A stretch of DNA of 33,718 bases from CALAZP01 sp964410725 (GTDB lineage Bacteria > Bacteroidota > Bacteroidia > Chitinophagales > Saprospiraceae), in assembly GCA_964410725.1 (NCBI GenBank), contig CAYPID010000026.1, positions 1 to 33,718 on the forward strand. The letters are read 5' to 3'. The notes beneath the pieces were generated by a model. That model ran no database searches. It saw only the letters and a list, made by a program, of their open reading frames with translations, and was not told where the DNA came from. Below are positions 17,126 through 24,914 of this stretch, piece by piece. Position numbers and translations under genes: made by a program. Numbering within the stretch: position 1 is the first letter of the stretch; every line of letters starts with the position of its first letter.

Positions 17126-17710
17126 TCACGAGTCTATTCCGAAAAATTCATTTTTGGTTAGGCCAAAAACCATGACATCTATGATTTCTCCATTCTCCTT
17201 TTTCATTTCCGAGCGTAAGTCACCTTCTCTGCGGTACTGGCATTTTCTGGCGAGTCTTTGAGCGGCTTGATTGTCAATGGAAATAGCAAGTTTGAGTTTT
17301 TCTAACTTTAATTGTTGGAACCCGAAATCATTAACAGCGCGGAGGACTTCAGTCATGGTTCCCATTTGGGTGTAATCTCGGTCAATAAAGAAATCGACCT
17401 CTCCTTTAGGCAGGTTCCAATCGATATTGAATATTCTAATGAATCCGATGAGTTTGGCGGTATCTTTTTCCCAAACACCAAAATTGTATTCTTCCTGGAG
17501 AATCCAACTGGCTATTTTTTTACGAACGAAAAATTCAGCTATTTCTTTCGACGTAATGTGGTGAAGCGTAACAGAAAAATGTTCTCCTAATCTGGTGTAA
17601 TTATCGGCAATTAAAGGGTATAAAAGCACCCCTTCATTTTCTCTAAACCGGCGCACAACAGTGTGTGCAGTAATTAAAGCGGTATCGACATTATATAGTT
17701 CGGCTTTCAT
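17126..17710 (-). CDS. GNAT family N-acetyltransferase (RimJ/RimL-like)
   Basis: A 194-aa GNAT-fold enzyme expected to transfer acetyl from acetyl-CoA to an amine. The order fits the RimJ/RimL group: an N-terminal RRF segment, FGVWEKDTAKLIGFIRIF (strands beta3-4), a strand at GEVDFFIDRDY, then TQMGTMTEVLRAVNDFGF as the acetyl-CoA pyrophosphate loop and helix, and LAISIDNQAAQRLARKCQYR, the usual substitute of N-x-x-S-x-x-x-x-x-K-x-G-F. The substrate is unknown. The gene stands alone, divergent from comEC, and an exact -7 element lies only 4 bp before the ATG. Confidence 0.85.
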   Translation of the reverse strand: MKAELYNVDTALITAHTVVRRFRENEGVLLYPLIADNYTRLGEHFSVTLHHITSKEIAEFFVRKKIASWILQEEYNFGVWEKDTAKLIGFIRIFNIDWNLPKGEVDFFIDRDYTQMGTMTEVLRAVNDFGFQQLKLEKLKLAISIDNQAAQRLARKCQYRREGDLRSEMKKENGEIIDVMVFGLTKNEFFGIDS

Positions 17711-17714
17711 GAAG

Positions 17715-17722
17715 CAAATCTA
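17715..17722 (-). promoter_or_regulatory. -7 element of the acetyltransferase gene
   Basis: On the minus strand this reads TAGATTTG, an exact TAnnTTTG match, 4 bp from the ATG at 17710. No clear TTTG lies at -33. If used, the mRNA would be leaderless or nearly so. Confidence 0.4.
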
Positions 17723-17767
17723 TAAAAAATGTCCTGTAGTCGGTATTGTTTGGAATGAAGTAAATGA

Positions 17768-17787
17768 TTTAAAATGGTTTAAAATGG
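17768..17787 (+). repeat. Two adjacent 10-bp direct repeats upstream of comEC
   Basis: TTTAAAATGG occurs at 17768-17777 and again at 17778-17787, directly before the proposed comEC -33 element. Adjacent 10-bp repeats present the same DNA face twice and could be an activator site; no regulator is identified. Confidence 0.5.
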
Positions 17788-17820
17788 CTTGAATTGGAGG
17801 GTATTGGCATGATATTTTAG
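17788..17820 (+). promoter_or_regulatory. Probable comEC promoter
   Basis: CTTG at 17788-17791 and TATTTTAG at 17813-17820 each differ by one base from the Bacteroidota consensus, 21 bp apart. A start near 17827 gives a leader of about 10 nt before the ATG at 17838. Confidence 0.4.
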
Positions 17821-17837
17821 TTCATTTTAGTCAGGTA

Positions 17838-19817
17838 ATGACAAGATCTAAAAAGAATAAAGATGAGGTAAATTGGCGTGCTTTTCCATTTGTTAGATTA
17901 GTAGTGGTTTTGTCAATTGGAATAGTCGCAGCCGATGGCCTAACTTATAGTCAATCGAAATGGATGGTTATTCCGGCGGGGGTTATGGTCTTACTGACTG
18001 CTGCATTAGGGTGTAGGTATGTATTCAGTATGTGGATGAGTATAGGGTGCCTGGGATTTTTTTTAGGCTTGGTAAATGATGCTCGATTAAATCCGCGGCA
18101 TTATTCTAAATATTGGAATGGAAGGCAGTGGGTTTTGGGACAAGTAGTGGGCCAGGTAGGAAGTAACTATTTGGTTTCCTTAACTGATTTAATAGCTAAG
18201 GATTTTAAAAAAGGCAAAAAAATTGGTGGTCGGATATTTATTTCGAATCGCTCTATTTCGGACGATTTAGAATTAGGTGTAGGTCGAAGGGTCCTTTTAG
18301 AAGGAAATTATGCCGAATTGCCTAAGTCAAACCAAGGGAATTCTTTTGATTTTTCAAATTGGTTAAGAAGGAAGGGTGCCCATTATGAAGGAATTCCGAA
18401 TCGAGTAATTATAATCGGGCGACCAACAATTTTTCAAAGAGAAAAGGCGAGGTTATGGAGGCGTTTTGAAAATTACTTTCATTCAAAGGAGGTTTTAAGT
18501 TTGCTGAGGGCATTGGTTTTGGGTGATAAAATATTGTTGTCTCAAGAAATGAAGGCTCAATATTCGAGTGCTGGTGCTATGCACCTATTAGCGGTTTCAG
18601 GTTTACATGTGGGTATGGTGTATTTGATCTTTAGTCAGTTATTGAGGTTGATACCCGGGCGTATTTTTCGCAATCCCACCAACAAGTTTGGTATTTTAAC
18701 CATAATTGTTTGGATCTATGCTGGTATGACAGGAGGAGCGGCTTCGGTTAGAAGGGCAGCTACTATGTTTTCTTGGATGGCACTGAGCAAGTGGTCAAGG
18801 GAGCGCATCAATATCTATAATGCCATTGCAGGATCTGCATTTTTATTGCTATGCATTAATTCAAATTTACTTTGGGATGTAGGTTTTCAATTATCCTATG
18901 CGGCGGTATTAGGGATTGTATATTTTTATCCCATTCTTACGAAATGGGTAGATTTCCAGCAGGTCGTCCCACGTTATTTTTGGTCTTTATTGGCGGTTGG
19001 GGGAGCTGCTCAAATAAGCACCATGCCTTTCACCTTATATTATTTTAATCAATTTCCCATCTTTTTTTGGTTGTCTGGATGTTTTGCTGTCCCTTTAACT
19101 GGGGTGATATTGCTTTTGTCCATTCTCTTTATGTTGTTTTCAGTTATTGAACCTATCGGAAAAGGGTTGGCTTGGATTTTGACCATCTTGGTAGAATTTA
19201 TGAATTGGGGAATACAGGTCATCAGTGAGTTGCCATGGAGCTTGATTGAAGGTATTTATCCCAATTTATTCCAAGTTGGCTCCATGTTAGTAATGGTATT
19301 TTTGCTAGCCATTCATTTATTTTTCAGAAACAAGATTACCATTATTTTAGGTTTACTGGGATTGCTCCTCTGGAGTTTAGGAGACGGGATTTGGGTGTGG
19401 TGGCAATCTACCCAAACTACCTATATTATCCCCTACAGATATAAAAAAAATCGATTAGAAATAAAGAAGGGGCAACAAACCTTTATTTGGGGTTATGATG
19501 AGTCGGAAAAGGAATATTCCTTTCGGAAAAGGAGGGATAGATATATGCCTAAGGGGAAAACCATTCATATTCGTGACAAAGAGTCAATTACGGTGAGTTG
19601 GACTGATAAAGGAGTATGGATAAATAATGAGGTATTAATTACTCATTTGAAGCAATGGGATTGGGCTATGTTAAAGGAAAACAGGGTGAAGTATATATAT
19701 TTTTCAGGGTATTTGGATGGCAAACAGGCACAAAGATTTTTGGATAACTGTGTTTGTGCAGGAATCAAATGTATTTGGCTTCGAAAGTCTCCTTTAATTG
19801 AATGGTCTAAAAATTAA
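17838..19817 (+). CDS. comEC: ComEC/Rec2 family DNA-uptake channel
   Basis: A 659-aa polytopic inner-membrane protein of the ComEC/Rec2 family, which passes single-stranded DNA into the cytoplasm during natural transformation. There are N-terminal membrane segments at about 18-70, then an OB-like soluble region (about 80-200). The hallmark HLLAVSGLHVGMVY at 249-262 opens the competence domain, and many helices follow to about 520. The C-terminal 140 residues have no HxHxDH, so the metallo-beta-lactamase-like nuclease domain of longer ComEC proteins is absent or degenerate. That short form is also familiar from other Bacteroidota. A ComEA-like gene follows after 4 bp. Confidence 0.9.
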   Translation: MTRSKKNKDEVNWRAFPFVRLVVVLSIGIVAADGLTYSQSKWMVIPAGVMVLLTAALGCRYVFSMWMSIGCLGFFLGLVNDARLNPRHYSKYWNGRQWVLGQVVGQVGSNYLVSLTDLIAKDFKKGKKIGGRIFISNRSISDDLELGVGRRVLLEGNYAELPKSNQGNSFDFSNWLRRKGAHYEGIPNRVIIIGRPTIFQREKARLWRRFENYFHSKEVLSLLRALVLGDKILLSQEMKAQYSSAGAMHLLAVSGLHVGMVYLIFSQLLRLIPGRIFRNPTNKFGILTIIVWIYAGMTGGAASVRRAATMFSWMALSKWSRERINIYNAIAGSAFLLLCINSNLLWDVGFQLSYAAVLGIVYFYPILTKWVDFQQVVPRYFWSLLAVGGAAQISTMPFTLYYFNQFPIFFWLSGCFAVPLTGVILLLSILFMLFSVIEPIGKGLAWILTILVEFMNWGIQVISELPWSLIEGIYPNLFQVGSMLVMVFLLAIHLFFRNKITIILGLLGLLLWSLGDGIWVWWQSTQTTYIIPYRYKKNRLEIKKGQQTFIWGYDESEKEYSFRKRRDRYMPKGKTIHIRDKESITVSWTDKGVWINNEVLITHLKQWDWAMLKENRVKYIYFSGYLDGKQAQRFLDNCVCAGIKCIWLRKSPLIEWSKN

Positions 19818-19821
19818 GAAA

Positions 19822-20472
19822 ATGTGGTATTGGACTATAAGAGAAAGAAGAGGGGTATTGGTATTGGTAGTGCTGATATTTTTACTTCGATTTATTCATT
19901 TTTTTTGGCCTCATTTTTCAGAGGAAGTTGAAATCGAGATCCAAGATTTAGCGAAAAATAACCATTGGATGAAGTCAGATTCTGAAGTGACCGTGGAGGT
20001 TGTTCATAGGCCTCTCTCAGTGGTCCAACCTCAGCAAAAAATTAAGCAGGTTCCCGTCCAAAGAAAGGTGCCGCTTAAAATAGGTGTAAATACTTCATTG
20101 GCTGAGGATTGGATGAAAATTAGAGGAATAGGTCCAGTACTCTCTAATCGAATAATCAAATTCAGAGAAGCCTTAGGGGGATTCTGCAATGTTGAGCAAG
20201 TAGGGCAGACCTACGGAATACCGGATAGTGTATTTCAGGATTTTAAAAGGTATCTGTATTTAGATCAGCCTTGCAATCAGCTCAATATCAATGAAATGGA
20301 TTGGCAGCAATTGGTCAGGCATCCTTATATAGATAGTCGACAAGCCAACGCAATTTTAAAATTTATTGAAAATAGAGGGCCTATTGAAGACTTACAGTTA
20401 CTGAGACAAATGGAAATATTTGACAGTGCATCATGGGAACAATTGGCACCTTATTTGAAAACTAACAATTAA
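19822..20472 (+). CDS. ComEA-like helix-hairpin-helix protein
   Basis: A 216-aa protein: a short basic N-terminus (RERRG), one membrane helix (about 10-28), a variable linker, then two helix-hairpin-helix regions. The first, at about 85-149, has MKIRGIGPVLSNRIIKFRE and GGFCNVEQV, typical of ComEA-type HhH. The second, at about 154-213, starts LNINEMDW and contains RQANAILKFIENRG. Such proteins bind DNA non-specifically on the outer face of the inner membrane. The ATG at 19822, 4 bp after comEC, is preferred to an in-frame ATG at 19798 that overlaps comEC, because it puts the RERRG segment right before the membrane helix. Probable two-gene competence operon with comEC. Confidence 0.85.
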   Translation: MWYWTIRERRGVLVLVVLIFLLRFIHFFWPHFSEEVEIEIQDLAKNNHWMKSDSEVTVEVVHRPLSVVQPQQKIKQVPVQRKVPLKIGVNTSLAEDWMKIRGIGPVLSNRIIKFREALGGFCNVEQVGQTYGIPDSVFQDFKRYLYLDQPCNQLNINEMDWQQLVRHPYIDSRQANAILKFIENRGPIEDLQLLRQMEIFDSASWEQLAPYLKTNN

Positions 20473-20480
20473 AACATTTT

Positions 20481-20511
20481 ATTGAATTTTAATTCATTTT
20501 CTTTATTTTTA
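20481..20511 (+). promoter_or_regulatory. Possible promoter of the Nudix regulator gene
   Basis: ATTG at 20481-20484 and TATTTTTA at 20504-20511 each miss the consensus by one base and are 19 bp apart. A start near 20518 gives a leader of about 20 nt before the ATG at 20538. Confidence 0.4.
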
Positions 20512-20537
20512 AGATTTACAGTTATTTGCTTTTTGGT

Positions 20538-21251
20538 ATGTCTAGGTTAGAAAAATTTAATAAGGCAGTTTTGTCTGTTGACAATGTAATTTTTGGGTTT
20601 GATGAAGGGGATTTAAAAATTCTGCTGATTAAAAGAGGGGAGGAACCTTATAGTGATTTATGGGCATTACCGGGGCATTACGTGCATGGAGAAGAGGATT
20701 TAGATGAGGCGGCCAGAAGAGTTTTATTAGAGCTTACTGGAATAGAGAATGTTTTTTTACAACAGGTAAAAGCATTTGGCAAAGTGGGAAGGCATCCATT
20801 CGGACGAGTGGTTACAATAGCTTATTTTTCTCTTATAAAAATTAAGGATTACAAAATTCAGGCTTCTTCAATGGCTAGAGTAGCTGAATGGCATGCAGTA
20901 GATTCCTTGGACAGTTTGGCTTTTGATCACAACGATATTTTAGAGGCGTGTTTTCAACAACTGAAGTTATCGGTTAAAACCAGGCCTATTGGATTCGAAC
21001 TTCTCCCACCTAAGTTTACCTTAACGGAATTGCAATATCTGTATGAATCCATATTAAGGGTAAAATTGGACAAAAGAAATTTTCGAAAGAAAATCTTATC
21101 CATGAATTTATTAATTGATTTGGACGAAATTCAAGATGGTGTTGCCCATAGACCTGCTCGACTATATCAATTTGACCAGGAGAAATACAACAAGTTTAGG
21201 GAAGAAGGATACGTCTTTGAGGTTAAGGAAGGCAAGCGAGCCAATGGCTAA
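20538..21251 (+). CDS. Nudix-fold transcriptional regulator (NrtR/AraR-like)
   Basis: A 237-aa protein with an N-terminal Nudix domain (about 8-140) and a C-terminal winged-helix region (about 155-230, FTLTELQYLYESIL ... RNFRKKILS). This is the NrtR-type regulator plan, in which the Nudix fold senses a nucleotide sugar or similar ligand and the winged helix binds DNA. The Nudix box (about 46-69) keeps G46 and E65, but the catalytic RE and EE pairs read R61-V62 and E65-L66, so hydrolysis is unlikely. The ATG at 20538 is the only ATG near the start; an in-frame TTG at 20526 is less likely. No sugar or NAD genes are adjacent, so the regulon is unknown. It is convergent with the next gene, 4 bp apart. 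Confidence 0.82.
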   Translation: MSRLEKFNKAVLSVDNVIFGFDEGDLKILLIKRGEEPYSDLWALPGHYVHGEEDLDEAARRVLLELTGIENVFLQQVKAFGKVGRHPFGRVVTIAYFSLIKIKDYKIQASSMARVAEWHAVDSLDSLAFDHNDILEACFQQLKLSVKTRPIGFELLPPKFTLTELQYLYESILRVKLDKRNFRKKILSMNLLIDLDEIQDGVAHRPARLYQFDQEKYNKFREEGYVFEVKEGKRANG

Positions 21252-21255
21252 CCTC

Positions 21256-22050
21256 TTATTGATAAATTTGTCCTGTATTATCGTAGAGAATAACCCGGAT
21301 ACTGGGGTTGGATATTTCCGTTTTTAGAAGTTCCAATTCTTGTTGAATAGTTTCTTTAGTTTTAGAAGATTTATTGAGCAAAAATGGTTGAAAGGATTCA
21401 ATATCTGGCTGTTCCAGTAAGTTTGGGCTATTGGGTGTACCTGGCATAATAAGAAAATGTCCATAAAAACCGGAAGGAAGGTTGATAGGAGTCCAAAAGT
21501 CATGCATTCTGTTCAAGATTCCTGTTAATTGGTCAGTTTCCAAGCCTTCAGGCCAACCAATATAGCCCCACAAGGCTTCATCAGGTATGGAAATGAGTTC
21601 TTTGTGTTGCAAATCAATTCCATTTTCCGAACCAATTTGTATAGAATATCGATCATCGGTTTTTTTGAGATGGCCTTGGTTTTCAATAGTTTTTTTAAGC
21701 GTAATATTAAAATTATAGGTGGTTTGATTAATTTTTCCCGAGTTAAGAATTAACGAGGGGATTATTTCTCCTGCTATACAATCATCAGGATTGACAATTT
21801 CATCTATAAAGAGAGATAAATCGGTGGTGTTTTTTTCCAGGCGAGCCTTGATTTCATAATTCAAACAAGGTTCGGTGTTTTTGGAGACGATTACCCATTC
21901 CAATTCTTTGGGGGAAGAAGTGTTCAAAACTTCTCTTGGATAGATAATAAATTCCTCTTCTACATCGGCAATAACGATTGGTTCTTCTACTCCTGATAAG
22001 GTGCAGGATGCTAAAATCATTAGCGAGAAGAAAAGGATTTTTGTGTTCAT
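21256..22050 (-). CDS. Putative lipoprotein of unknown function
   Basis: A 264-aa protein whose ATG at 22050 gives a compact lipoprotein signal ending ILASC, with Cys at residue 16; the longer in-frame start at 22086 would add 12 residues in front. Most of the protein looks beta-rich (DLSLFIDEI, YNFNITLKK), and the C-terminal third has a helical stretch followed by SIRVILYDNTGQIY. No family is recognised. It is divergent from lepA across a 98-bp region containing a symmetric promoter-like element. Confidence 0.65.
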   Translation of the reverse strand: MNTKILFFSLMILASCTLSGVEEPIVIADVEEEFIIYPREVLNTSSPKELEWVIVSKNTEPCLNYEIKARLEKNTTDLSLFIDEIVNPDDCIAGEIIPSLILNSGKINQTTYNFNITLKKTIENQGHLKKTDDRYSIQIGSENGIDLQHKELISIPDEALWGYIGWPEGLETDQLTGILNRMHDFWTPINLPSGFYGHFLIMPGTPNSPNLLEQPDIESFQPFLLNKSSKTKETIQQELELLKTEISNPSIRVILYDNTGQIYQ

Positions 22051-22083
22051 TTGTCTTGGTCTATAATTGAATAACGGTGTATA

Positions 22084-22144
22084 CAAATATTTGCTGCCTT
22101 TAGGGGGTAAAAATATTTGAGATATTCAAATTAACGTATATTTG
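22084..22144. promoter_or_regulatory. Divergent promoter region between the lipoprotein gene and lepA
   Basis: Toward lepA, two pairs are possible: TTTG 22090-22093 with AATATTTG 22112-22119 (18 bp apart, about 22-nt leader), or TTTG 22116-22119 with the exact TATATTTG 22137-22144 (17 bp apart, only 4 bp from the lepA ATG). The palindrome CAAATATTTG at 22084-22093 presents AATATTTG on both strands and could also serve the lipoprotein gene. Confidence 0.5.
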
Positions 22145-22148
22145 ACGC

Positions 22149-23951
22149 ATGAATGTGAAGAGAAAAAACATAAGAAATTTTTGTGTTATTGCGCATATTG
22201 ACCATGGTAAGAGCACGCTGTCTGACCGCCTTTTGGAATTTACCAAAACTATTTCTGAGCGGGATATGCAGAATCAAGCTTTGGATAATATGGATTTGGA
22301 GCGGGAAAGGGGAATCACGATTAAAAGTCATGCCATTCAGATGGATTATTTGCACACTGATCAAGAGCAGTATGTTTTTAATATGATTGACACACCTGGT
22401 CACGTGGATTTTTCTTATGAAGTATCTCGTTCTATAGCTGCCTGTGAGGGTGCCTTATTGCTAGTAGATGCGACGCAAGGAATTCAAGCCCAAACGATTT
22501 CAAATTTATATTTGGCCATTGAACACGATCTGGAAATCATTCCGGTATTGAATAAAATTGATATGGACAGTGCCATGGTGGATGAGGTTTCTGAGCAGAT
22601 TGTGGAACTCATTGGTATTGACAAAGATCAGATTTTATTGGCAAGTGGAAAAACTGGGGCAGGGGTTCCTGAGATAATGAAAGCAATTGTGGATCGGATT
22701 CCCTCTCCGGGAGGGGATGAGAATGCACCTCTTCAGGCCCTTATTTTCGATTCCATTTTTAATTCATTTCGTGGCGTAATTGCTAACATTCGAATCATAA
22801 ATGGCAGTTTGAAAAAAGGGGATCGGATTAGGTTTATGAATACTGGGGGGGAGTACCAGGCTGATGAGATTGGTGTACTTAAGATGAGTAATGTAGAGCA
22901 AAAGGTCCTAGGTACCGGTAATGTGGGATATATAATTACCGGAATTAAAGAAAGTAAAGAAATTAAAGTTGGGGACACTATTACTTTGATGGATGCCCCA
23001 GCACCGGAGCCTATTCAAGGATTCGAAGAGGTTAAGCCTATGGTTTTCGCAGGTATTTTTCCTGTGGATAATGATGATTATGAGGATTTGAGGGATAGTT
23101 TGGAGAAACTACAACTCAATGATGCTTCATTGGTTTTTGAGCCGGAAACTTCTGCAGCTTTAGGTTTTGGATTTAGATGTGGATTTTTAGGCATGCTGCA
23201 TTTGGAGATTGTCCAAGAGCGCTTGGCCAGAGAATTTGATATGGATGTAATTACCACCGTACCTAACGTATCTTATACGGCTTATACTAAAAAATTGGGG
23301 GAGTTCAATGTTCGCACCCCTTCGGAGCTTCCGGATATTAATACTTTAGATTGGGTTAAAGAACCTTTTATTGAGGCACAGATAATTACTAAGCCTGAAT
23401 TTATAGGTTCAATTATGTCTTTGTGTGTGGAGAAAAGGGGAATTTTAAAAAAACAACATTACCTCACGGAAACTCGTGTTGAATTGGTTTTTGACTTACC
23501 ATTGGCAGAAATTGTTTTCGACTTTTACGACCGTTTAAAATCGATATCCAGAGGATATGCATCTTTTGATTACCAACCGTTGGATTATCGGATATCAAAT
23601 TTAGTGAAGCTTGACATCAAGCTAAATTCGGAGCCAGTTGATGCTTTATCAGCTTTGGTGCACAAAGATAAAGCGGAAGCTTTTGGAAGGAAAATTTGCA
23701 AAAAGCTCAAAGACCTATTACCCAGACAACAATTTGTCATTGCCATTCAAGCCGCAATAGGTGCGAAAATTATTGCGAGGGAAACTATTTCTGCATTGCG
23801 AAAAGACGTGACTTCCAAATGTTACGGTGGAGACATTAGTAGAAAACGTAAACTTCTTGAAAAGCAAAAAGAGGGCAAGAAAAAGATGCGTCAATTTGGT
23901 AAGGTAGAAGTGCCTCAGAAGGCATTCTTAGAAGTTTTAAAATTAGACTAA
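22149..23951 (+). CDS. lepA: Elongation factor 4 (LepA) GTPase
   Basis: A 600-aa translational GTPase, the length usual for LepA. It acts on the ribosome and is proposed to back-translocate stalled complexes or assist initiation and assembly. The G domain is complete: AHIDHGKST (15-23), the switch I segment RERGITIKSH, DTPGH (81-85) and NKID (135-138). Beta-barrel and domain III/V regions follow (GFRCGFLGMLHLEI). The LepA-specific C-terminal domain ends in the basic KKKMRQFGKVEVPQKAF. The start matches the family N-terminus (KNIRNF), so it is secure although a -7 element is only 4 bp upstream. The gene is convergent with a tiny ORF 1 bp after its stop. Confidence 0.97.
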   Translation: MNVKRKNIRNFCVIAHIDHGKSTLSDRLLEFTKTISERDMQNQALDNMDLERERGITIKSHAIQMDYLHTDQEQYVFNMIDTPGHVDFSYEVSRSIAACEGALLLVDATQGIQAQTISNLYLAIEHDLEIIPVLNKIDMDSAMVDEVSEQIVELIGIDKDQILLASGKTGAGVPEIMKAIVDRIPSPGGDENAPLQALIFDSIFNSFRGVIANIRIINGSLKKGDRIRFMNTGGEYQADEIGVLKMSNVEQKVLGTGNVGYIITGIKESKEIKVGDTITLMDAPAPEPIQGFEEVKPMVFAGIFPVDNDDYEDLRDSLEKLQLNDASLVFEPETSAALGFGFRCGFLGMLHLEIVQERLAREFDMDVITTVPNVSYTAYTKKLGEFNVRTPSELPDINTLDWVKEPFIEAQIITKPEFIGSIMSLCVEKRGILKKQHYLTETRVELVFDLPLAEIVFDFYDRLKSISRGYASFDYQPLDYRISNLVKLDIKLNSEPVDALSALVHKDKAEAFGRKICKKLKDLLPRQQFVIAIQAAIGAKIIARETISALRKDVTSKCYGGDISRKRKLLEKQKEGKKKMRQFGKVEVPQKAFLEVLKLD

Positions 23952-23952
23952 G

Positions 23953-24051
23953 TTACCTGTATTTGTTGTTGGGCTTTTCAATTTTACCCATGATGGTGAC
24001 TAATCCTGCTCCTAGTGCAAACGCGCCGATGGTGATGTAGATGATTAACAT
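23953..24051 (-). CDS. Small single-helix membrane protein, 32 aa
   Basis: The ORF reads MLIIYITIGAFALGAGLV, then TIMGKIEKPNNKYR and a stop. It consists of one glycine/alanine-rich hydrophobic helix (about residues 2-21) and a short positively charged tail, so the C-terminus probably faces the cytoplasm. It fills most of the lepA to anti-sigma gap and is oriented like the anti-sigma gene. The hydrophobic-then-basic pattern and the clean start argue for a real gene, but there is no homology evidence to hand. Function unknown. Confidence 0.5.
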   Translation of the reverse strand: MLIIYITIGAFALGAGLVTIMGKIEKPNNKYR

Positions 24052-24125
24052 AGTTTGATGGTTTTCTCAGTTTGTCTTACAAAATAAAAAAATAGCAGAG
24101 AAAAACCAACAATTGAGTGAGGTTT

Positions 24126-24821
24126 TTAGTGTTGGTGTCTGAGGATGGGGATTTGTAAAATCAGATTAGAAGGTACTTGATTGGCTTGTTTGTGTTCTAA
24201 CGTTAAGTTGATGGTTTCAGCGGATGGATTTAATTCAAACTGAATAAGTTTTTTCGAACCAGTTTGATTAAGGCTGGTCAGATGGTTCATTTTTCCATTG
24301 ACTTCTTCCCAAATTTCGTATTGTTCCTTATTGGATATTTCTGGTACTTCTTCAAGATGAAGCATAGCTATGCTTGAGGCATCGTGCCAGTATAGCTTAA
24401 CTTGACCAAATCTTTGGTCCAAAATTTCAGATAGGTGAAAGTCGTGATTATTGAGTAAGGATATGGCTAGAGATTCAGAAGTTTTAGTTTCCTTACAAGC
24501 TATTAAATCGTTGGTTAATAAATTATTAGCTGCTTTTGTGCTTTGGTACGTTTTGTATTGGGCAATATTGACAATAGTCAATGTAATGGCCAGAATGGTC
24601 ATGATTTGAAGCATTCTCTTTCCTTGAAATGAAGGACGATGCTGACTGATTTGTTGAGATTCTGCAAATTGTTCAATTTCTTTTCTTAATTGGTCATAGG
24701 CTTTCCTCACCTCCGGATCATTGGCGATAAAGGCTTCAACCAACTTCGTTTCTTCTTCAGAGGTAATTCCTAGAACGTACTGTTCTAAAAGTCCAGAATT
24801 GAAAAAATCTTTTTGATTCAT
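24126..24821 (-). CDS. RskA-like anti-sigma factor
   Basis: A 231-aa membrane protein. The N-terminal cytoplasmic part (1-69) resembles an anti-sigma zinc-finger-like region without Cys ligands and contains LLEQYVLGITSEEE, typical of Bacteroidota anti-sigma K factors. One membrane helix lies at about 70-87. The C-terminal part (about 130-231) matches the RskA anti-sigma-K domain (VKLYWHDASSIAMLHLEEVP, YEIWEEVNGKM). Such proteins hold an ECF sigma factor at the membrane until a signal triggers proteolysis. The sigma gene is usually just upstream, but here the upstream neighbour is a divergent secreted-protein gene. The protein is therefore an orphan, or its sigma factor is encoded elsewhere. 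Confidence 0.8.
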   Translation of the reverse strand: MNQKDFFNSGLLEQYVLGITSEEETKLVEAFIANDPEVRKAYDQLRKEIEQFAESQQISQHRPSFQGKRMLQIMTILAITLTIVNIAQYKTYQSTKAANNLLTNDLIACKETKTSESLAISLLNNHDFHLSEILDQRFGQVKLYWHDASSIAMLHLEEVPEISNKEQYEIWEEVNGKMNHLTSLNQTGSKKLIQFELNPSAETINLTLEHKQANQVPSNLILQIPILRHQH

Positions 24822-24878
24822 TTTAATATTTTACACGTTCCACTTGCCACGCTAAAAATTAGACAAATGAGGTTTCAA

Positions 24879-24909
24879 TTTGTTTTGAACTTTTTGATTT
24901 GTAATTTAG
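24879..24909 (+). promoter_or_regulatory. Probable promoter of the small secreted-protein gene
   Basis: TTTG at 24879-24882, 19 bp, then TAATTTAG at 24902-24909 (one mismatch to TAnnTTTG). The box ends 5 bp before the ATG at 24915, implying a very short leader or none. Confidence 0.45.
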
Positions 24910-24914
24910 GCATC

